DNA from: Chelativorans sp. ZYF759 | GTDB taxonomy: Bacteria > Pseudomonadota > Alphaproteobacteria > Rhizobiales > Rhizobiaceae | Direction of reading: 5' to 3' | Length of the DNA: 64,000 nt | NCBI RefSeq assembly: GCF_012911015.1 | Contig: NZ_WVVV01000007.1 | Location: 1 to 64,000 of the forward strand | In this document: piece by piece, positions 48,706 through 57,832 of the stretch | How positions within the stretch are numbered: position 1 is the first letter of the stretch | Layout of the letters: each line of letters begins with the position of its first letter | Translations under genes and position numbers: made by a program | Notes under the pieces: generated by a model | Told to the model about the DNA's origin: nothing | Seen by the model: only the letters and a program-made list of their open reading frames with translations | Database searches by the model: none

Positions 48706-49152
48706 ATGTCAAAGCAACAGACCGTCGATCTCGCCACCACGCTGCATGTGCGCGATACCTGCCTCTGTTTCGCCGTTCGGCGGGCGGCACGTGCCTTGTC
48801 GCGACGCTTCGATGAGGCGTTCCGGCCGCTTGGCATCACCAACGGCCAGTTTTCGCTGATGATGTCGCTCAACCGGCCCGACAGTCCCAGGATGTCGGAC
48901 ATCGCCGATTTTCTCGCGATGGACCGGACGACACTCACGGCCGCGCTGAAGCCGCTGGAGAAAAGCGGGTTCATTTCGGTGCGTCCGGACGAAAGGGACC
49001 GGCGCAACCGCCGCCTGTCATTGACCGATGCCGGCCGCGAAATTCTGGCCCGTGCGGTGCCTATCTGGCGTGAAACCCATGGCGAAGTCGACCGGTTGGT
49101 GAGGGCGAGCGATCCCCAGGGATTCCGGGCCGACTTGAAGGCGCTGGCCTGA
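48706..49152 (+). CDS. MarR-family regulator
   Basis: A 148-residue winged-helix regulator. A long N-terminal helix (CLCFAVRRAARALSRRF) forms the dimer, the recognition region MSDIADFLAMDRTTLTAALKPLEKSGF is near residue 63, and the wing SVRPDERDRRNRRLSLTDAG near 90. It contains Cys residues at the start of the N-terminal helix (TCLCF) that could sense oxidation. It probably controls itself and the divergent propeller-MoaD pair through the palindrome 12 bases before its start codon. It converges on the tautomerase gene. Confidence 0.9.
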   Translation: MSKQQTVDLATTLHVRDTCLCFAVRRAARALSRRFDEAFRPLGITNGQFSLMMSLNRPDSPRMSDIADFLAMDRTTLTAALKPLEKSGFISVRPDERDRRNRRLSLTDAGREILARAVPIWRETHGEVDRLVRASDPQGFRADLKALA

Positions 49153-49174
49153 GTCGCGGCTGGCTGGCCACTTC

Positions 49175-49516
49175 TCAGACCAGGGATTTTCGATAGCAGG
49201 CGGGGTCCATATCCCGGATATCGATGCTTATGCTCGCAATTTCGGGGTAATCGTTTCGGAAGGCGTCCCGCAGCATTTCGGCGATGGCGATCTTCTGCGC
49301 CTCCGTTCTGCCGGCAAGCATCGACAAGGTGATGTGGACGAACGATCGCCGACCATCGCCGAAGAGGATGGCGTCCGCCTCGATGCATCTGACCTTTATG
49401 TCGTCAGGCGCCATGATGCTGGATGCCGAACAGACGGACAGAGCGAGTTGCATGGCGTCGTCCAGCCGCGCGGCGGACGCAAAGGCGCCATGATGTTCGA
49501 TCACGCAATGTGGCAT
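49175..49516 (-). CDS. CHMI-like tautomerase
   Basis: A 113-residue protein of the 5-carboxymethyl-2-hydroxymuconate isomerase family in the tautomerase superfamily. The mature Pro after the initiator Met (MPHCVIEH) is the catalytic base. CHMI acts in homoprotocatechuate breakdown, but no other gene of that pathway is nearby, so the substrate is open. The upstream extension of the frame lacks the key Pro, so the start is at 49516. It converges on the marR-like gene. Confidence 0.85.
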   Translation of the reverse strand: MPHCVIEHHGAFASAARLDDAMQLALSVCSASSIMAPDDIKVRCIEADAILFGDGRRSFVHITLSMLAGRTEAQKIAIAEMLRDAFRNDYPEIASISIDIRDMDPACYRKSLV

Positions 49517-49728
49517 ATGAACCCCCGAGTTTCCTGCCGCGCGGCCTTCGGTCGTACCTGCATCCAATCTCGCCGTCGGTTGGGCGCGTCGGCTGCAGTC
49601 ACATGGCTGACTAGACCCGGGCACGGGCTGGCGCAACCGGCGAAAGCGCGCCGCCGACTGATATAGCTGGAGGCGGTCAGCTGATCGACCGCGCACTTGC
49701 GCCCGATACCCTCATGCGGGCGATATCG

Positions 49729-51927
49729 TCACAACCCGCCGATCACCTTGTCGAGGGTCGCGGGGAGGTCGCGCACGCGCACGCCGGTCGCATTGTGGAC
49801 CGCATTGACCACGGCGGCGGCGGCGCCGCAGATGCCCAGTTCGCCGATCCCCTTGGCCTGCAGAGGGTTGGCCCAGCGGTCGCGCTCCTCAAGCAGCACG
49901 ATGTCGATCTGGGGGACGTCGGCGTTGACGGGAAGGTGGTACTCCGCAAAATCACGGTTGACGATGTGGCCGTCTCGCTTGTCGTGCAGCAATTCCTCGG
50001 TCAGGGCCATGCCGATGCCGAACGTCATGCCGCCCAGGCACTGCGAGCGTGCGGTCTTGGCATTGAGGATGCGCCCGGCCGCAAAGACACCCAGCATGCG
50101 CCGGACACGGGTCTCTCCCGTGACCGCATTGACCGCAACTTCGGCGAAGTAGCTGCCATAGGTGGCCTGCCGGACCTTGTCCTCCGCATCGCCGGGCTCT
50201 GTATGGCCTTCGGCTGAGAGTTCGGCCCCGTCGAGCATCTCGGCAAGCGGGACCCTGCGATTGCCGACAATGGCATGGCCGTCCTTCAGCGTCAGATCGT
50301 CGGGCTCACAGGTGAGCTTCTCGCAGATCTGGCGGCGGATTTCCTCACAGGCGAGGAAAACGGCCGTGCCGTTCGAGGCCGCGCCGAAGGAACCTCCCGA
50401 GCCGGAAGCCGGCGGTAGGCCGGTGTCGCCGAGCCGAGTCTCGACTTCGGTCATCGGCAGGCCGAGCATCTCGGCCGCGAGCTGGGAAAGCACCGCGTAG
50501 GTACCCGTACCGATGTCGGTCATGTCGGTTTCGACCACCGCCCGGCCTTCGGAAGTCAGCGTCACGCGTGCCTTGGATTCAATCAGCATGTTGACGCGGG
50601 CTGCCGAGGCCATGCCGAGGCCGATCATCCATTCGCCTTCGCGCACCGTGCCGGGCTTCGGGTCACGGCTTTCCCAACCGAACCGTTCCGCGCCGGTCGT
50701 CAGCGCCTCGGCCAGCGTGTGCGACGAAAAGGGAATGCCCTGGGAGGGGTCCTCCTCAGGGATGTTGCGCAGACGAAGCTCGACGGGATCGATGCCGGAG
50801 ACCTCAGCCAGTTCGTCGAGCGCGATCTCCAAGGCGGTGAGGCCGACCGCCTCGCCCGGCGCTCGCACGGAGCCGGCTGGTGTGCGGTGGATGCGCGCGA
50901 TGCGATGGCCGATGAGCCTGTTCTCGCCGCGATACAGGAACGGGGTGGCCTGCGTGACCGGCTCGGAAAACGACTCGTCGGGCAGGTTCGAAACCAGCGC
51001 TTCGTGGCCAATTCCGATCAGGCGTCCCTCCTTGTCCGCCGCGAGACGGATGCGCTGGCTGGTCTCGGAGCGGCGAAGCACCATCTCGAAAACGTTCTGG
51101 CGCGTCATGGCGACGGCCACCGGCACGCCGAGTTCCTTCGAGGCGATGGCTGCCGCGACCGCTTCGGGCGCGATGCCGAGCTTGGAGCCGAAGCCGCCGC
51201 CGACATAAGGCGCCAGAATACGCACCTTGTCTTCGTCGATGCCGAGCGCATCGGCCAGTTCGGCGCGGTTGAAGCGCAGCATCTGGTAGCTGCCATGCAA
51301 GGTGAGACTGTCGCCGTCCCAGGAGGCGAGCGAAGCGTGGGGCTCCATCGCGGCGCTCACGTGCCCAGGCGTTGTGTAATGCTGGTCGACGGTGAAGGCT
51401 GCCTCGCGCATGGCCTTGTCGAGATCGCCCGTCGACGCCTGCTTCTTCCGGGGCGTCTCGATCTCGGCCTCGGGATCGTCCGGATTGACGACGACCTTCG
51501 TGTCCGCCTGAAGCTGCTGCACAATCCGCTGTGCACCGTGCCGTGCCTGTTCGAAGGTCTCAGCCACCACCAGCGCGACAGGCTGGCCGAAGAAGTGAAT
51601 GTTGTCGGTTTCCTGTACCGGCGCTTCGCCAGCCATGCCCTGGGCGGGATTACGCAGCAGACGCCGATCCGTCACGACCAGTCTGATACCCGGCAGAGCT
51701 TCGATGGTCGTCTTGTCGAGGTCCGCCAGCCGACCTTTGGAGATGGTGGAGCGGACGAGAACGCCGTGATGGCAGTTTTCAGGAAGCTGTTCCATGGCAT
51801 AAGGCGCCCGACCGGTCACCTTGAGCTCACCTTCCGGCCGATCAATTGGCTCGCCGATCACTCCCTGGACCATGTCTTCAAGGCGGTCGCGATCGACCGG
51901 TTCATCCATCTTGAGGTGAAGGGTCAT
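49729..51927 (-). CDS. Aldehyde oxidoreductase, molybdenum-binding subunit
   Basis: A 732-residue molybdopterin-binding subunit of the xanthine dehydrogenase family. It has the cofactor-binding [10 protein letters not shown] near residue 210, the substrate funnel near 330-420 and, near the end, [10 protein letters not shown] with the catalytic Glu. The relation is closest to YagR/PaoC-type aldehyde oxidoreductases. The start at 51927 is fixed by the four-base overlap with the FAD subunit stop (ATGA). No signal peptide is present. Confidence 0.9.
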   Translation of the reverse strand: MTLHLKMDEPVDRDRLEDMVQGVIGEPIDRPEGELKVTGRAPYAMEQLPENCHHGVLVRSTISKGRLADLDKTTIEALPGIRLVVTDRRLLRNPAQGMAGEAPVQETDNIHFFGQPVALVVAETFEQARHGAQRIVQQLQADTKVVVNPDDPEAEIETPRKKQASTGDLDKAMREAAFTVDQHYTTPGHVSAAMEPHASLASWDGDSLTLHGSYQMLRFNRAELADALGIDEDKVRILAPYVGGGFGSKLGIAPEAVAAAIASKELGVPVAVAMTRQNVFEMVLRRSETSQRIRLAADKEGRLIGIGHEALVSNLPDESFSEPVTQATPFLYRGENRLIGHRIARIHRTPAGSVRAPGEAVGLTALEIALDELAEVSGIDPVELRLRNIPEEDPSQGIPFSSHTLAEALTTGAERFGWESRDPKPGTVREGEWMIGLGMASAARVNMLIESKARVTLTSEGRAVVETDMTDIGTGTYAVLSQLAAEMLGLPMTEVETRLGDTGLPPASGSGGSFGAASNGTAVFLACEEIRRQICEKLTCEPDDLTLKDGHAIVGNRRVPLAEMLDGAELSAEGHTEPGDAEDKVRQATYGSYFAEVAVNAVTGETRVRRMLGVFAAGRILNAKTARSQCLGGMTFGIGMALTEELLHDKRDGHIVNRDFAEYHLPVNADVPQIDIVLLEERDRWANPLQAKGIGELGICGAAAAVVNAVHNATGVRVRDLPATLDKVIGGL

Positions 51928-52907
51928 GCTTTGACTCCGCAAAGTTCGGACAAGACCGCCACGAGGGTACGCTTGAGGCGGGGGGCCTTGAAGGCGTTGC
52001 CTTCCTGCGGCGATGCGTCGGCAAGGAGCGCGTCGGCTGCGCGCTGGAACAGGGGCAAGGATGGCTCTTCGCCCTGGAGCAAGTGTTCGACCTCTTCGTC
52101 GCGCCATGGCTGGGGCGCGACCCCTCCGAACGCAAGCGATGCGTGCGCGATCCGGCCGTTTTTCAGCGCCATGACACCCGCCACCGAAACGAGCGCGAAG
52201 GCGTAGGACGCCCGGTCGCGAACCTTCCGATAGGTCTGCCGGTCGCCGCCGGGTGGCGGAAGGACAACCGCCGTGATCAGGTCGCCGGGCTCCAGCACCG
52301 TCTCGATGTGCGGCGTGTCACCTGGCAATCTGTAAAAGGCCCCCAGATCGATCCGTCGCGTCCGGCCTTCGGCGTTCTCGATCTCGACCTCGGCATCGAG
52401 GGAGCGCATCGCGACGGCCATGTCACTCGGATGCGTGGCGATGCAGTGCTCGCTGGTGCCGAAGATGGCATGCAACCTGTTGACGCCGCCGATCGCCCGG
52501 CAGCCGCTTCCCGGCTCGCGCTTGTTGCAGGGCATGGCCGTGTCGTAGAAATAGTAGCAGCGGGTGCGCTGCAGCAGATTGCCGCCGGTCGTCGCCTTGT
52601 TGCGCAACTGCCCGCTGGCGCCCGCAAGAAGCGCGCGCGACAGGACGGGGTAGTTCCGCCGCACACCCTCATCCGCCGCCAGGTCGCTGTTGCGCACCAT
52701 CGCGCCGATCCGAATTCCGCCCGCGTCCGTCGCTTCGATTTCTGCGAGGTCCAACCGACTGACGTCGACGAGCCGCGAGGGCGTCATCACTTCCAGCTTC
52801 ATGAGGTCAAGAAGGTTGGTGCCCCCGGCAATGAATGTAGCGCCTTCACGTGCGAGGCGCGCTGCGTCCGCCGACGAAGCGGCGCGTGCGTAGTCAAACG
52901 GCCTCAT
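51924..52907 (-). CDS. Aldehyde oxidoreductase, FAD subunit with extra 4Fe-4S site
   Basis: A 327-residue FAD-binding subunit. The FAD region [15 protein letters not shown] near residue 25 is typical, and the stretch [26 protein letters not shown] near 140 carries the extra cysteines that hold a 4Fe-4S cluster in PaoB-type subunits. It moves electrons between the molybdenum and its partner. The start at 52907 is fixed by the ATGA overlap with the FeS subunit. Confidence 0.9.
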   Translation of the reverse strand: MRPFDYARAASSADAARLAREGATFIAGGTNLLDLMKLEVMTPSRLVDVSRLDLAEIEATDAGGIRIGAMVRNSDLAADEGVRRNYPVLSRALLAGASGQLRNKATTGGNLLQRTRCYYFYDTAMPCNKREPGSGCRAIGGVNRLHAIFGTSEHCIATHPSDMAVAMRSLDAEVEIENAEGRTRRIDLGAFYRLPGDTPHIETVLEPGDLITAVVLPPPGGDRQTYRKVRDRASYAFALVSVAGVMALKNGRIAHASLAFGGVAPQPWRDEEVEHLLQGEEPSLPLFQRAADALLADASPQEGNAFKAPRLKRTLVAVLSELCGVKA

Positions 52908-53437
52908 GCGCGCTTGCCTCCAGCGGCTTCGAGTATGGCGTCGACGATGTTCGGATAGGCGGCGCAGCGACAAAGGTTGCCGCTCATGCGTTCCGATATT
53001 TCCTCGACGGTGAGTTGGGGCTTGCCCGTTCCATCGTCGGTGACATGGCTCGGCCAGCCGGCTGCGATCTCCTCGATCATGGCGGTCGCCGAACAGATCT
53101 GGCCCGGCGTGCAATACCCGCATTGAAAGCCGTCATGGCGCACGAAGGCTTCCTGAAGGGGCGAAAGCTGCCCGGGTTTGCCGAGACCCTCAATGGTGAC
53201 GATCTCATCGCCGTCATGCATGCACGCCAGCGTCAGACAGGAATTGACCCGCCGGCCGTTGACCAGAACCGTACACGCGCCGCACTGGCCGTGGTCGCAA
53301 CCCTTCTTGGAACCCGTCAGGCCGAGATGGGTGCGCAACGCATCGAGCAGCGTGGTGCGGGTGTCGGCGTCGAGTCGGTAGTCCCGGCCATTGATGGCGA
53401 GTTGTGTCTGGGCGGTGGGGTTTCCTGCCGCATTCAT
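52904..53437 (-). CDS. Aldehyde oxidoreductase, 2Fe-2S subunit
   Basis: A 177-residue subunit with the plant-type ferredoxin site [22 protein letters not shown] near residue 46 and the second cluster site CGYCTPGQ and NLCRCAAY near 110 and 155. There is no twin-arginine signal peptide, unlike PaoA of E. coli, so the enzyme is probably cytoplasmic. It is the first of the three genes; electrons leave here or through the FAD subunit to an unknown acceptor. No XdhC or MobA maturation gene is present in the window. Confidence 0.9.
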   Translation of the reverse strand: MNAAGNPTAQTQLAINGRDYRLDADTRTTLLDALRTHLGLTGSKKGCDHGQCGACTVLVNGRRVNSCLTLACMHDGDEIVTIEGLGKPGQLSPLQEAFVRHDGFQCGYCTPGQICSATAMIEEIAAGWPSHVTDDGTGKPQLTVEEISERMSGNLCRCAAYPNIVDAILEAAGGKRA

Positions 53438-53584
53438 GCGCAGCGCCTCATATGGGAGAGTGGTTTCAAATCGGGTTCTCCCCTACAAGCCCCGAGCCGT
53501 CCCGCAGGTTCCTGACAAAGCCGGCCGGCATGCAAAACATCCACCCACTTGCATCGCCGTTGTCGCTTAGGTATCTAACTTCCC

Positions 53585-53698
53585 ATGTTTTCGCGCGCCG
53601 ACATCACTGTCGTTTCCCTTTCGGCTCTGCCGGTCGCACCCGCGCGCGCGCTCTCCTCGCTTCTGCTCGGCCTTAGCGGCGATCGCCGGGTCCGCTGA
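53585..53698 (+). CDS. leuL: Possible leuA leader peptide
   Basis: A 37-codon frame ending 131 bases before the leuA start. It holds a cluster of five Leu codons within eight codons (SLLLGL flanked by ALS and S), as in leader peptides of leucine attenuators. The tail is basic (SGDRRVR). It has no strong ribosome binding site. The following region contains alternative GC hairpins but no clear T tract. The assignment rests on this pattern and on position; it may instead be a chance frame. Confidence 0.5.
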   Translation: MFSRADITVVSLSALPVAPARALSSLLLGLSGDRRVR

Positions 53699-53828
53699 AG
53701 GAGCGCCCGGCGGTCGGTTTGCCGCCCACGGCGCCTGCTCCTGACGAAGCACCGATTTCAGAAATCTGTTGGAAGCGCCTGGCGGCTCGTGGCATGGAAC
53801 CACGCGACCGGCGCGGGAGATAAAGACC

Positions 53829-55541
53829 ATGAACGACCACGCAAGAACCATCGCGGGCAGTCCGAACAAGGGCATGCCGGATGCAAGCCGCAAATATCAG
53901 CCTTATCCCTTCGTCGACCTGCCCGACCGCACCTGGCCCGCCAAGCGCATCGAAGTGGCACCGATCTGGTGCTCGGTCGATCTGCGCGACGGCAACCAGG
54001 CGCTGATCGACCCGATGGGTCACGATCGCAAGGCGCGCATGTTCCAGCTCCTGCTGGACATGGGCTTCAAGGAGATCGAGATCGGTTTCCCGGCCGCCTC
54101 GCAGACCGATTTCGACTTCGCGCGCTGGGCCATCGAGGAGGGCAACGTTCCAGATGACGTATCGCTGCAGGTCCTCGTGCAGTGCAGGCCCGAACTGATC
54201 AGCCGTACGTTCGAGGCTCTCCAGGGCGCCCGCCATCCAATCGTGCACTTCTACAATTCGACATCGGAATTGCAGCGCCGGGTGGTCTTCGAAAAGGACG
54301 TGGCCGGCATCAAGCGGATCGCCACCGATGCGGCAAAGATGATCACCGACATGGCCGCAAAGGCCGGCGGTGGCTATCGTTTTCAGTATTCGCCGGAGAG
54401 CTTCACCGGCACCGAGCTCGAAGTGGCGCTGGAGATCTGCAACGCGGTGACCGAGATCGTGGATCCGACGCCTGAAAACAAGCTGATCCTCAATCTGCCC
54501 GCAACTGTGGAAATGTCGACGCCCAACATCCATGCCGACCAGATCGAATGGATGCACCGTCACCTGGACCGGCGCGATTCCATCATACTGTCGCTGCATC
54601 CGCACAACGACCGCGGAACCGGGATCGCGGCGACCGAACTCGGCCTGATGGCCGGCGCCGATCGTGTCGAGGGCACGCTCTTCGGCAATGGCGAGCGGAC
54701 CGGCAATGTCGACATCGTGACGCTGGCGCTCAACATGTACACGCAAGGCGTAGACCCGATGCTGGACTGCTCCGACATCAACAGGATGAAGGATGTCTAC
54801 GAGTACTCGAACCAGATGAAGATCCCAGAGCGTCACCCCTATGTGGGCGAACTGGTCTATACGGCGTTTTCCGGCTCGCATCAGGACGCCATCAACAAGG
54901 GCATGAAGGCCAAGACCAAGGCGAACAAGCCGCATTGGGAAGTGCCATATCTGCCGATCGATCCGCAGGATGTCGGGCGCACCTACGAGGCGATCATCCG
55001 CATCAATTCGCAATCGGGCAAAGGCGGCATCGCCTATGTGCTGCAGGCCGATTACGGGCTGAACCTGCCGCGCGGGCTGCAGGTGGAGTTCAGCCAGGAC
55101 ATCCAGAACATCACCGACCGCGAAGGCAAGGAGGTGCCGGTAAAGCGCATCCACGAGCGGTTCATGGAGGTGTATGTCGACCAGCCGGACGCCCGGCTGA
55201 AATTCATCGATCACCACACCTATCCCGACACCGAGGTGAAAGGGCGGCGCGTGCTGGAGGCGGTGATACTCGACAAGGGCCAGGAGGTCACCATCACGGG
55301 CACGGGAACGGGACCGGTGGACGGGTTCGTCGACGCGCTCTCGCGCCATCTCGGCCTTGAGATGAGTGTCAACGACTATTCCGAGCATTCCATGCAGCAG
55401 GGCTCCAATGCAGCGGCCATCTGCTACATGGAAATGCAGCATCCTGGCGGAAAGCTGTTCGGTGTCGGCATCAACACCAACATCGTGGCGGCATCGCTGG
55501 AGGCAATCGTGTCGGCGGCCAATCGCATGTTACGGCACTAA
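53829..55541 (+). CDS. leuA: 2-Isopropylmalate synthase, LeuA type 2
   Basis: A 570-residue enzyme that condenses acetyl-CoA with 2-oxoisovalerate in leucine synthesis. The catalytic barrel has WCSVDLRDGNQALIDPM near residue 48 and HPHNDRGTG near 258, holding the metal ligands; the C-terminal regulatory domain (about 450-570) binds leucine. The type-2 (yeast-like) form is usual in alphaproteobacteria. The ATG at 53829 has GGGAG upstream; the longer frame is not conserved. Confidence 0.95.
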   Translation: MNDHARTIAGSPNKGMPDASRKYQPYPFVDLPDRTWPAKRIEVAPIWCSVDLRDGNQALIDPMGHDRKARMFQLLLDMGFKEIEIGFPAASQTDFDFARWAIEEGNVPDDVSLQVLVQCRPELISRTFEALQGARHPIVHFYNSTSELQRRVVFEKDVAGIKRIATDAAKMITDMAAKAGGGYRFQYSPESFTGTELEVALEICNAVTEIVDPTPENKLILNLPATVEMSTPNIHADQIEWMHRHLDRRDSIILSLHPHNDRGTGIAATELGLMAGADRVEGTLFGNGERTGNVDIVTLALNMYTQGVDPMLDCSDINRMKDVYEYSNQMKIPERHPYVGELVYTAFSGSHQDAINKGMKAKTKANKPHWEVPYLPIDPQDVGRTYEAIIRINSQSGKGGIAYVLQADYGLNLPRGLQVEFSQDIQNITDREGKEVPVKRIHERFMEVYVDQPDARLKFIDHHTYPDTEVKGRRVLEAVILDKGQEVTITGTGTGPVDGFVDALSRHLGLEMSVNDYSEHSMQQGSNAAAICYMEMQHPGGKLFGVGINTNIVAASLEAIVSAANRMLRH

Positions 55542-55561
55542 TTTTCCTCGTAGTGACGAGG

Positions 55562-55590
55562 AAGGGGCGGTCCTCCGGTCCGCTCCTTTT
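55562..55590 (+). terminator. Terminator of leuA
   Basis: aaggggcgg and ccgctcctt pair (one G-T wobble) across tcctccggt, followed by TTTT, 21 bases after the leuA stop. Confidence 0.8.
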
Positions 55591-55680
55591 CATGTGATGC
55601 GGCGGCGAAGCGGCGTGATTTCGCCTTTGTCGCGTGGTAATCATTGGTTAACCACAACCGTGAGCGCCGGAACCATCGCC

Positions 55681-56367
55681 ATGACCGACAGCGCAGAAAC
55701 CCGAACGAACCAGCACGGCGGCCCCGACTTGCGCGCCGCAATTCGTTCGGTGAAGAACGACCTCGCCGACCGTGACGACGTGGTGGTTGATCTGAGGGAG
55801 ATGCAGCGCGCAAGGCTGGAACTGCTTGCCGAGGAACTGCAATCCGTCTTCGCCCAAGTGCCCAGCGAGGACGATCGTTTCGACTTTGCCATCTCCGCCG
55901 GAGTCCAGCCCAGGCTATGGATCGACGCCGTCGCGCATGTCGCCATGGGTCGCGACCGACGCAGCTATCGCTTCGTCCGCGATACGCGCCTCGGGCGTGT
56001 GGTGCTGGCCGAGACACTGGACGTGAAGTCCGTTGCCGAACGTGTCACCCGATACGTGGCGGAGCGCATCGTGGAACGCGAACGCGTGCTCGAGGGAGAG
56101 GCGGAACCCGTACGTCTGGAAGCGGTCCCTGCACAGCCAGATGCGCAGCCTGCCAGCTTGCCATCGCGAAGCGATGGACGCGCGGAAGTTTCCGTCTCTT
56201 CGTCGCCGTCCGATTTCGCCCAGCGGAAGGGCCCGGACACGCGGGAGCGAACCGGTCAGGTCATGCGGGGATTCGGCATCGTGCTTCTTGGGCTGGTGGT
56301 CGGTGCCGGGCTTGCGGCTGCGATCGCCTGGGAACATGTCGCGCCGATGCTCGGCCTCGTGCCTTAG
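55681..56367 (+). CDS. Unknown protein with C-terminal membrane anchor
   Basis: A 228-residue protein with no domain that I recognise. The first 140 residues form a compact globular part rich in Asp/Arg; then there is a Ser/Gln/Pro-rich linker (145-190) and a single hydrophobic helix (about 200-220, FGIVLLGLVVGAGLAAAIAW). By the many Arg before the helix the soluble part is probably cytoplasmic. Restricted to rhizobia as far as I can tell. Its stop overlaps the convergent phosphoesterase stop. Confidence 0.6.
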   Translation: MTDSAETRTNQHGGPDLRAAIRSVKNDLADRDDVVVDLREMQRARLELLAEELQSVFAQVPSEDDRFDFAISAGVQPRLWIDAVAHVAMGRDRRSYRFVRDTRLGRVVLAETLDVKSVAERVTRYVAERIVERERVLEGEAEPVRLEAVPAQPDAQPASLPSRSDGRAEVSVSSSPSDFAQRKGPDTRERTGQVMRGFGIVLLGLVVGAGLAAAIAWEHVAPMLGLVP

Positions 56368-57293
56368 GGGCGCTTTGCGCCCTCGCCAAAGAGCTGTTCC
56401 CTCTTTACCGTTTCCACGCGTGTGGCCGGACCCGTGATGCCGCGTCGTTGCAGTTGCACAGACCAGGCGCCCGGCGATCCACCGATCTCGAAGAGGTTAT
56501 ACTGGGCCGGAGTGCGGCCTTCCTCGTGGCTCTGACCGCCAGCTGGAACGCCGACGACCGGCACGGTGTGCGCTCCGGCTGGGCTGGCGATCCACGAGGT
56601 GGTCGCCAGATGCGTGTGACCGTGCAGAACGAGTTCCGCGCCATGCTCGGCAATCATCTTCTGAAACCGGCGGATGCCGAATAGGCGCTTGTGAGCACCG
56701 GTCGCTCCCCGCACGGGTGGGTGGTGAATCATCACGACCCGGAACAGGCCCTGCTTGCCAGTTTCATCCAAGACGGAAGCCACGCGCGAGGCCTGTGCCT
56801 GCTCGAAGAAGCCGGCGGCGACGAACGGGGCAGTCGCGCGGGCCGACGATATGCCGATGAAGGCAGTGTTTTCGCGCACGCGCAGATAGGGGAAAGTGTC
56901 CCTGTGCGCGCCGAGGCTCATGCCGTCGCCCGTCATCCAGGGCGCCCAGGCCCGGCAGGCCTTGTCGTGCGCGCCGGGAACGTAGGCATCGTGATTGCCG
57001 GGAATGACCGAGACATGATCCGTTTCGAAAGGGAGCTTTTCCAGCCACTGACGGGCTGCCGCGATCTCCTTGTCGAGGGCCAGATTGGTGAGGTCGCCCG
57101 TCAGCGCGACATGGTCGGGCGCATTGGCGCGCATGTCTTCGACAATCGCGCTGATCACGCCGTCATGATAGCTGTCGCGGCGCGTGCGGTGCCAGTTGAT
57201 GTAGCCCGTGATGCGCTTTGAGATGAGATCGCGATAGGATACCCCCGGAAGGGGACCCAGATGGACATCGGAAAAATGAGCGAGTTTGAACAT
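56364..57293 (-). CDS. Calcineurin-like metallophosphoesterase
   Basis: A 309-residue phosphoesterase with the metal-binding blocks FSDVHLG (residue 7), ALTGDLTNLALD (63), VIPGNHDAY (96), VMIHHPPV (about 187) and LHGHTH (about 222). This is the full set for a two-metal phosphoesterase; cyclic nucleotides, nucleotides or phospholipids could be substrates. The start at 57293 fits the family start MFKLAHFSDVH. Confidence 0.9.
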   Translation of the reverse strand: MFKLAHFSDVHLGPLPGVSYRDLISKRITGYINWHRTRRDSYHDGVISAIVEDMRANAPDHVALTGDLTNLALDKEIAAARQWLEKLPFETDHVSVIPGNHDAYVPGAHDKACRAWAPWMTGDGMSLGAHRDTFPYLRVRENTAFIGISSARATAPFVAAGFFEQAQASRVASVLDETGKQGLFRVVMIHHPPVRGATGAHKRLFGIRRFQKMIAEHGAELVLHGHTHLATTSWIASPAGAHTVPVVGVPAGGQSHEEGRTPAQYNLFEIGGSPGAWSVQLQRRGITGPATRVETVKREQLFGEGAKRP

Positions 57294-57361
57294 GAGGCAC
57301 TTCTAAGCGAGCAAAACAGCACGTGCCAGTCCTTGCGTTGCGCAAGCCACGAGGTCCGGCA

Positions 57362-57829
57362 GTGCGTCTGACAACGCGGTTTCGCAACCGGCTGTTCCAC
57401 GGCTGGTTCCTCATCCGACGACCGATGACGCTCGGTGTGCGCGGGATCGTCCATGACGAAACGGCGCAGACAGTGCTCTTGGTGCGCCACACCTATGTGG
57501 CGGGTTGGCAGTTTCCCGGAGGTGGTGTCGAGAAGGGAGAGACCGCCGAGGCGGCTCTCGGGCGCGAGATCGAGGAGGAGGGCAACGTGGCGATTACCGG
57601 GCCGGCCGCGCTGGTGTCGCTGCATCAAAACAGGCAAGCCAGTCCGCGCGACCATGTCGCGCTCTACCTGGTGCGCAGTTTCGAGGTACGGGGTCCAAAA
57701 CGACCCGATCTCGAGATCGCGGAGGCCGGGTTCTTCCCCCTCGATTCCCTCCCGGACGGAACCACGTCTGCAACGAGGCGCCGGCTCGCCGAGGTCTTCG
57801 GCGGCGAGCCGGCGGCAGCGGAGTGGTGA
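57362..57829 (+). CDS. Nudix hydrolase
   Basis: A 155-residue Nudix protein with the box GGVEKGETAEAALGREIEEEGNV (Gx5Ex7REUxEExGU). Hydrolysis of a nucleoside diphosphate derivative is expected; the substrate is not clear. I use GTG at 57362, with GAGG seven bases upstream, rather than the GTG at 57323 which has no ribosome binding site. It is divergent from the phosphoesterase and converges on the hydroquinone reductase. Confidence 0.85.
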   Translation: MRLTTRFRNRLFHGWFLIRRPMTLGVRGIVHDETAQTVLLVRHTYVAGWQFPGGGVEKGETAEAALGREIEEEGNVAITGPAALVSLHQNRQASPRDHVALYLVRSFEVRGPKRPDLEIAEAGFFPLDSLPDGTTSATRRRLAEVFGGEPAAAEW

Positions 57830-57832
57830 GAG

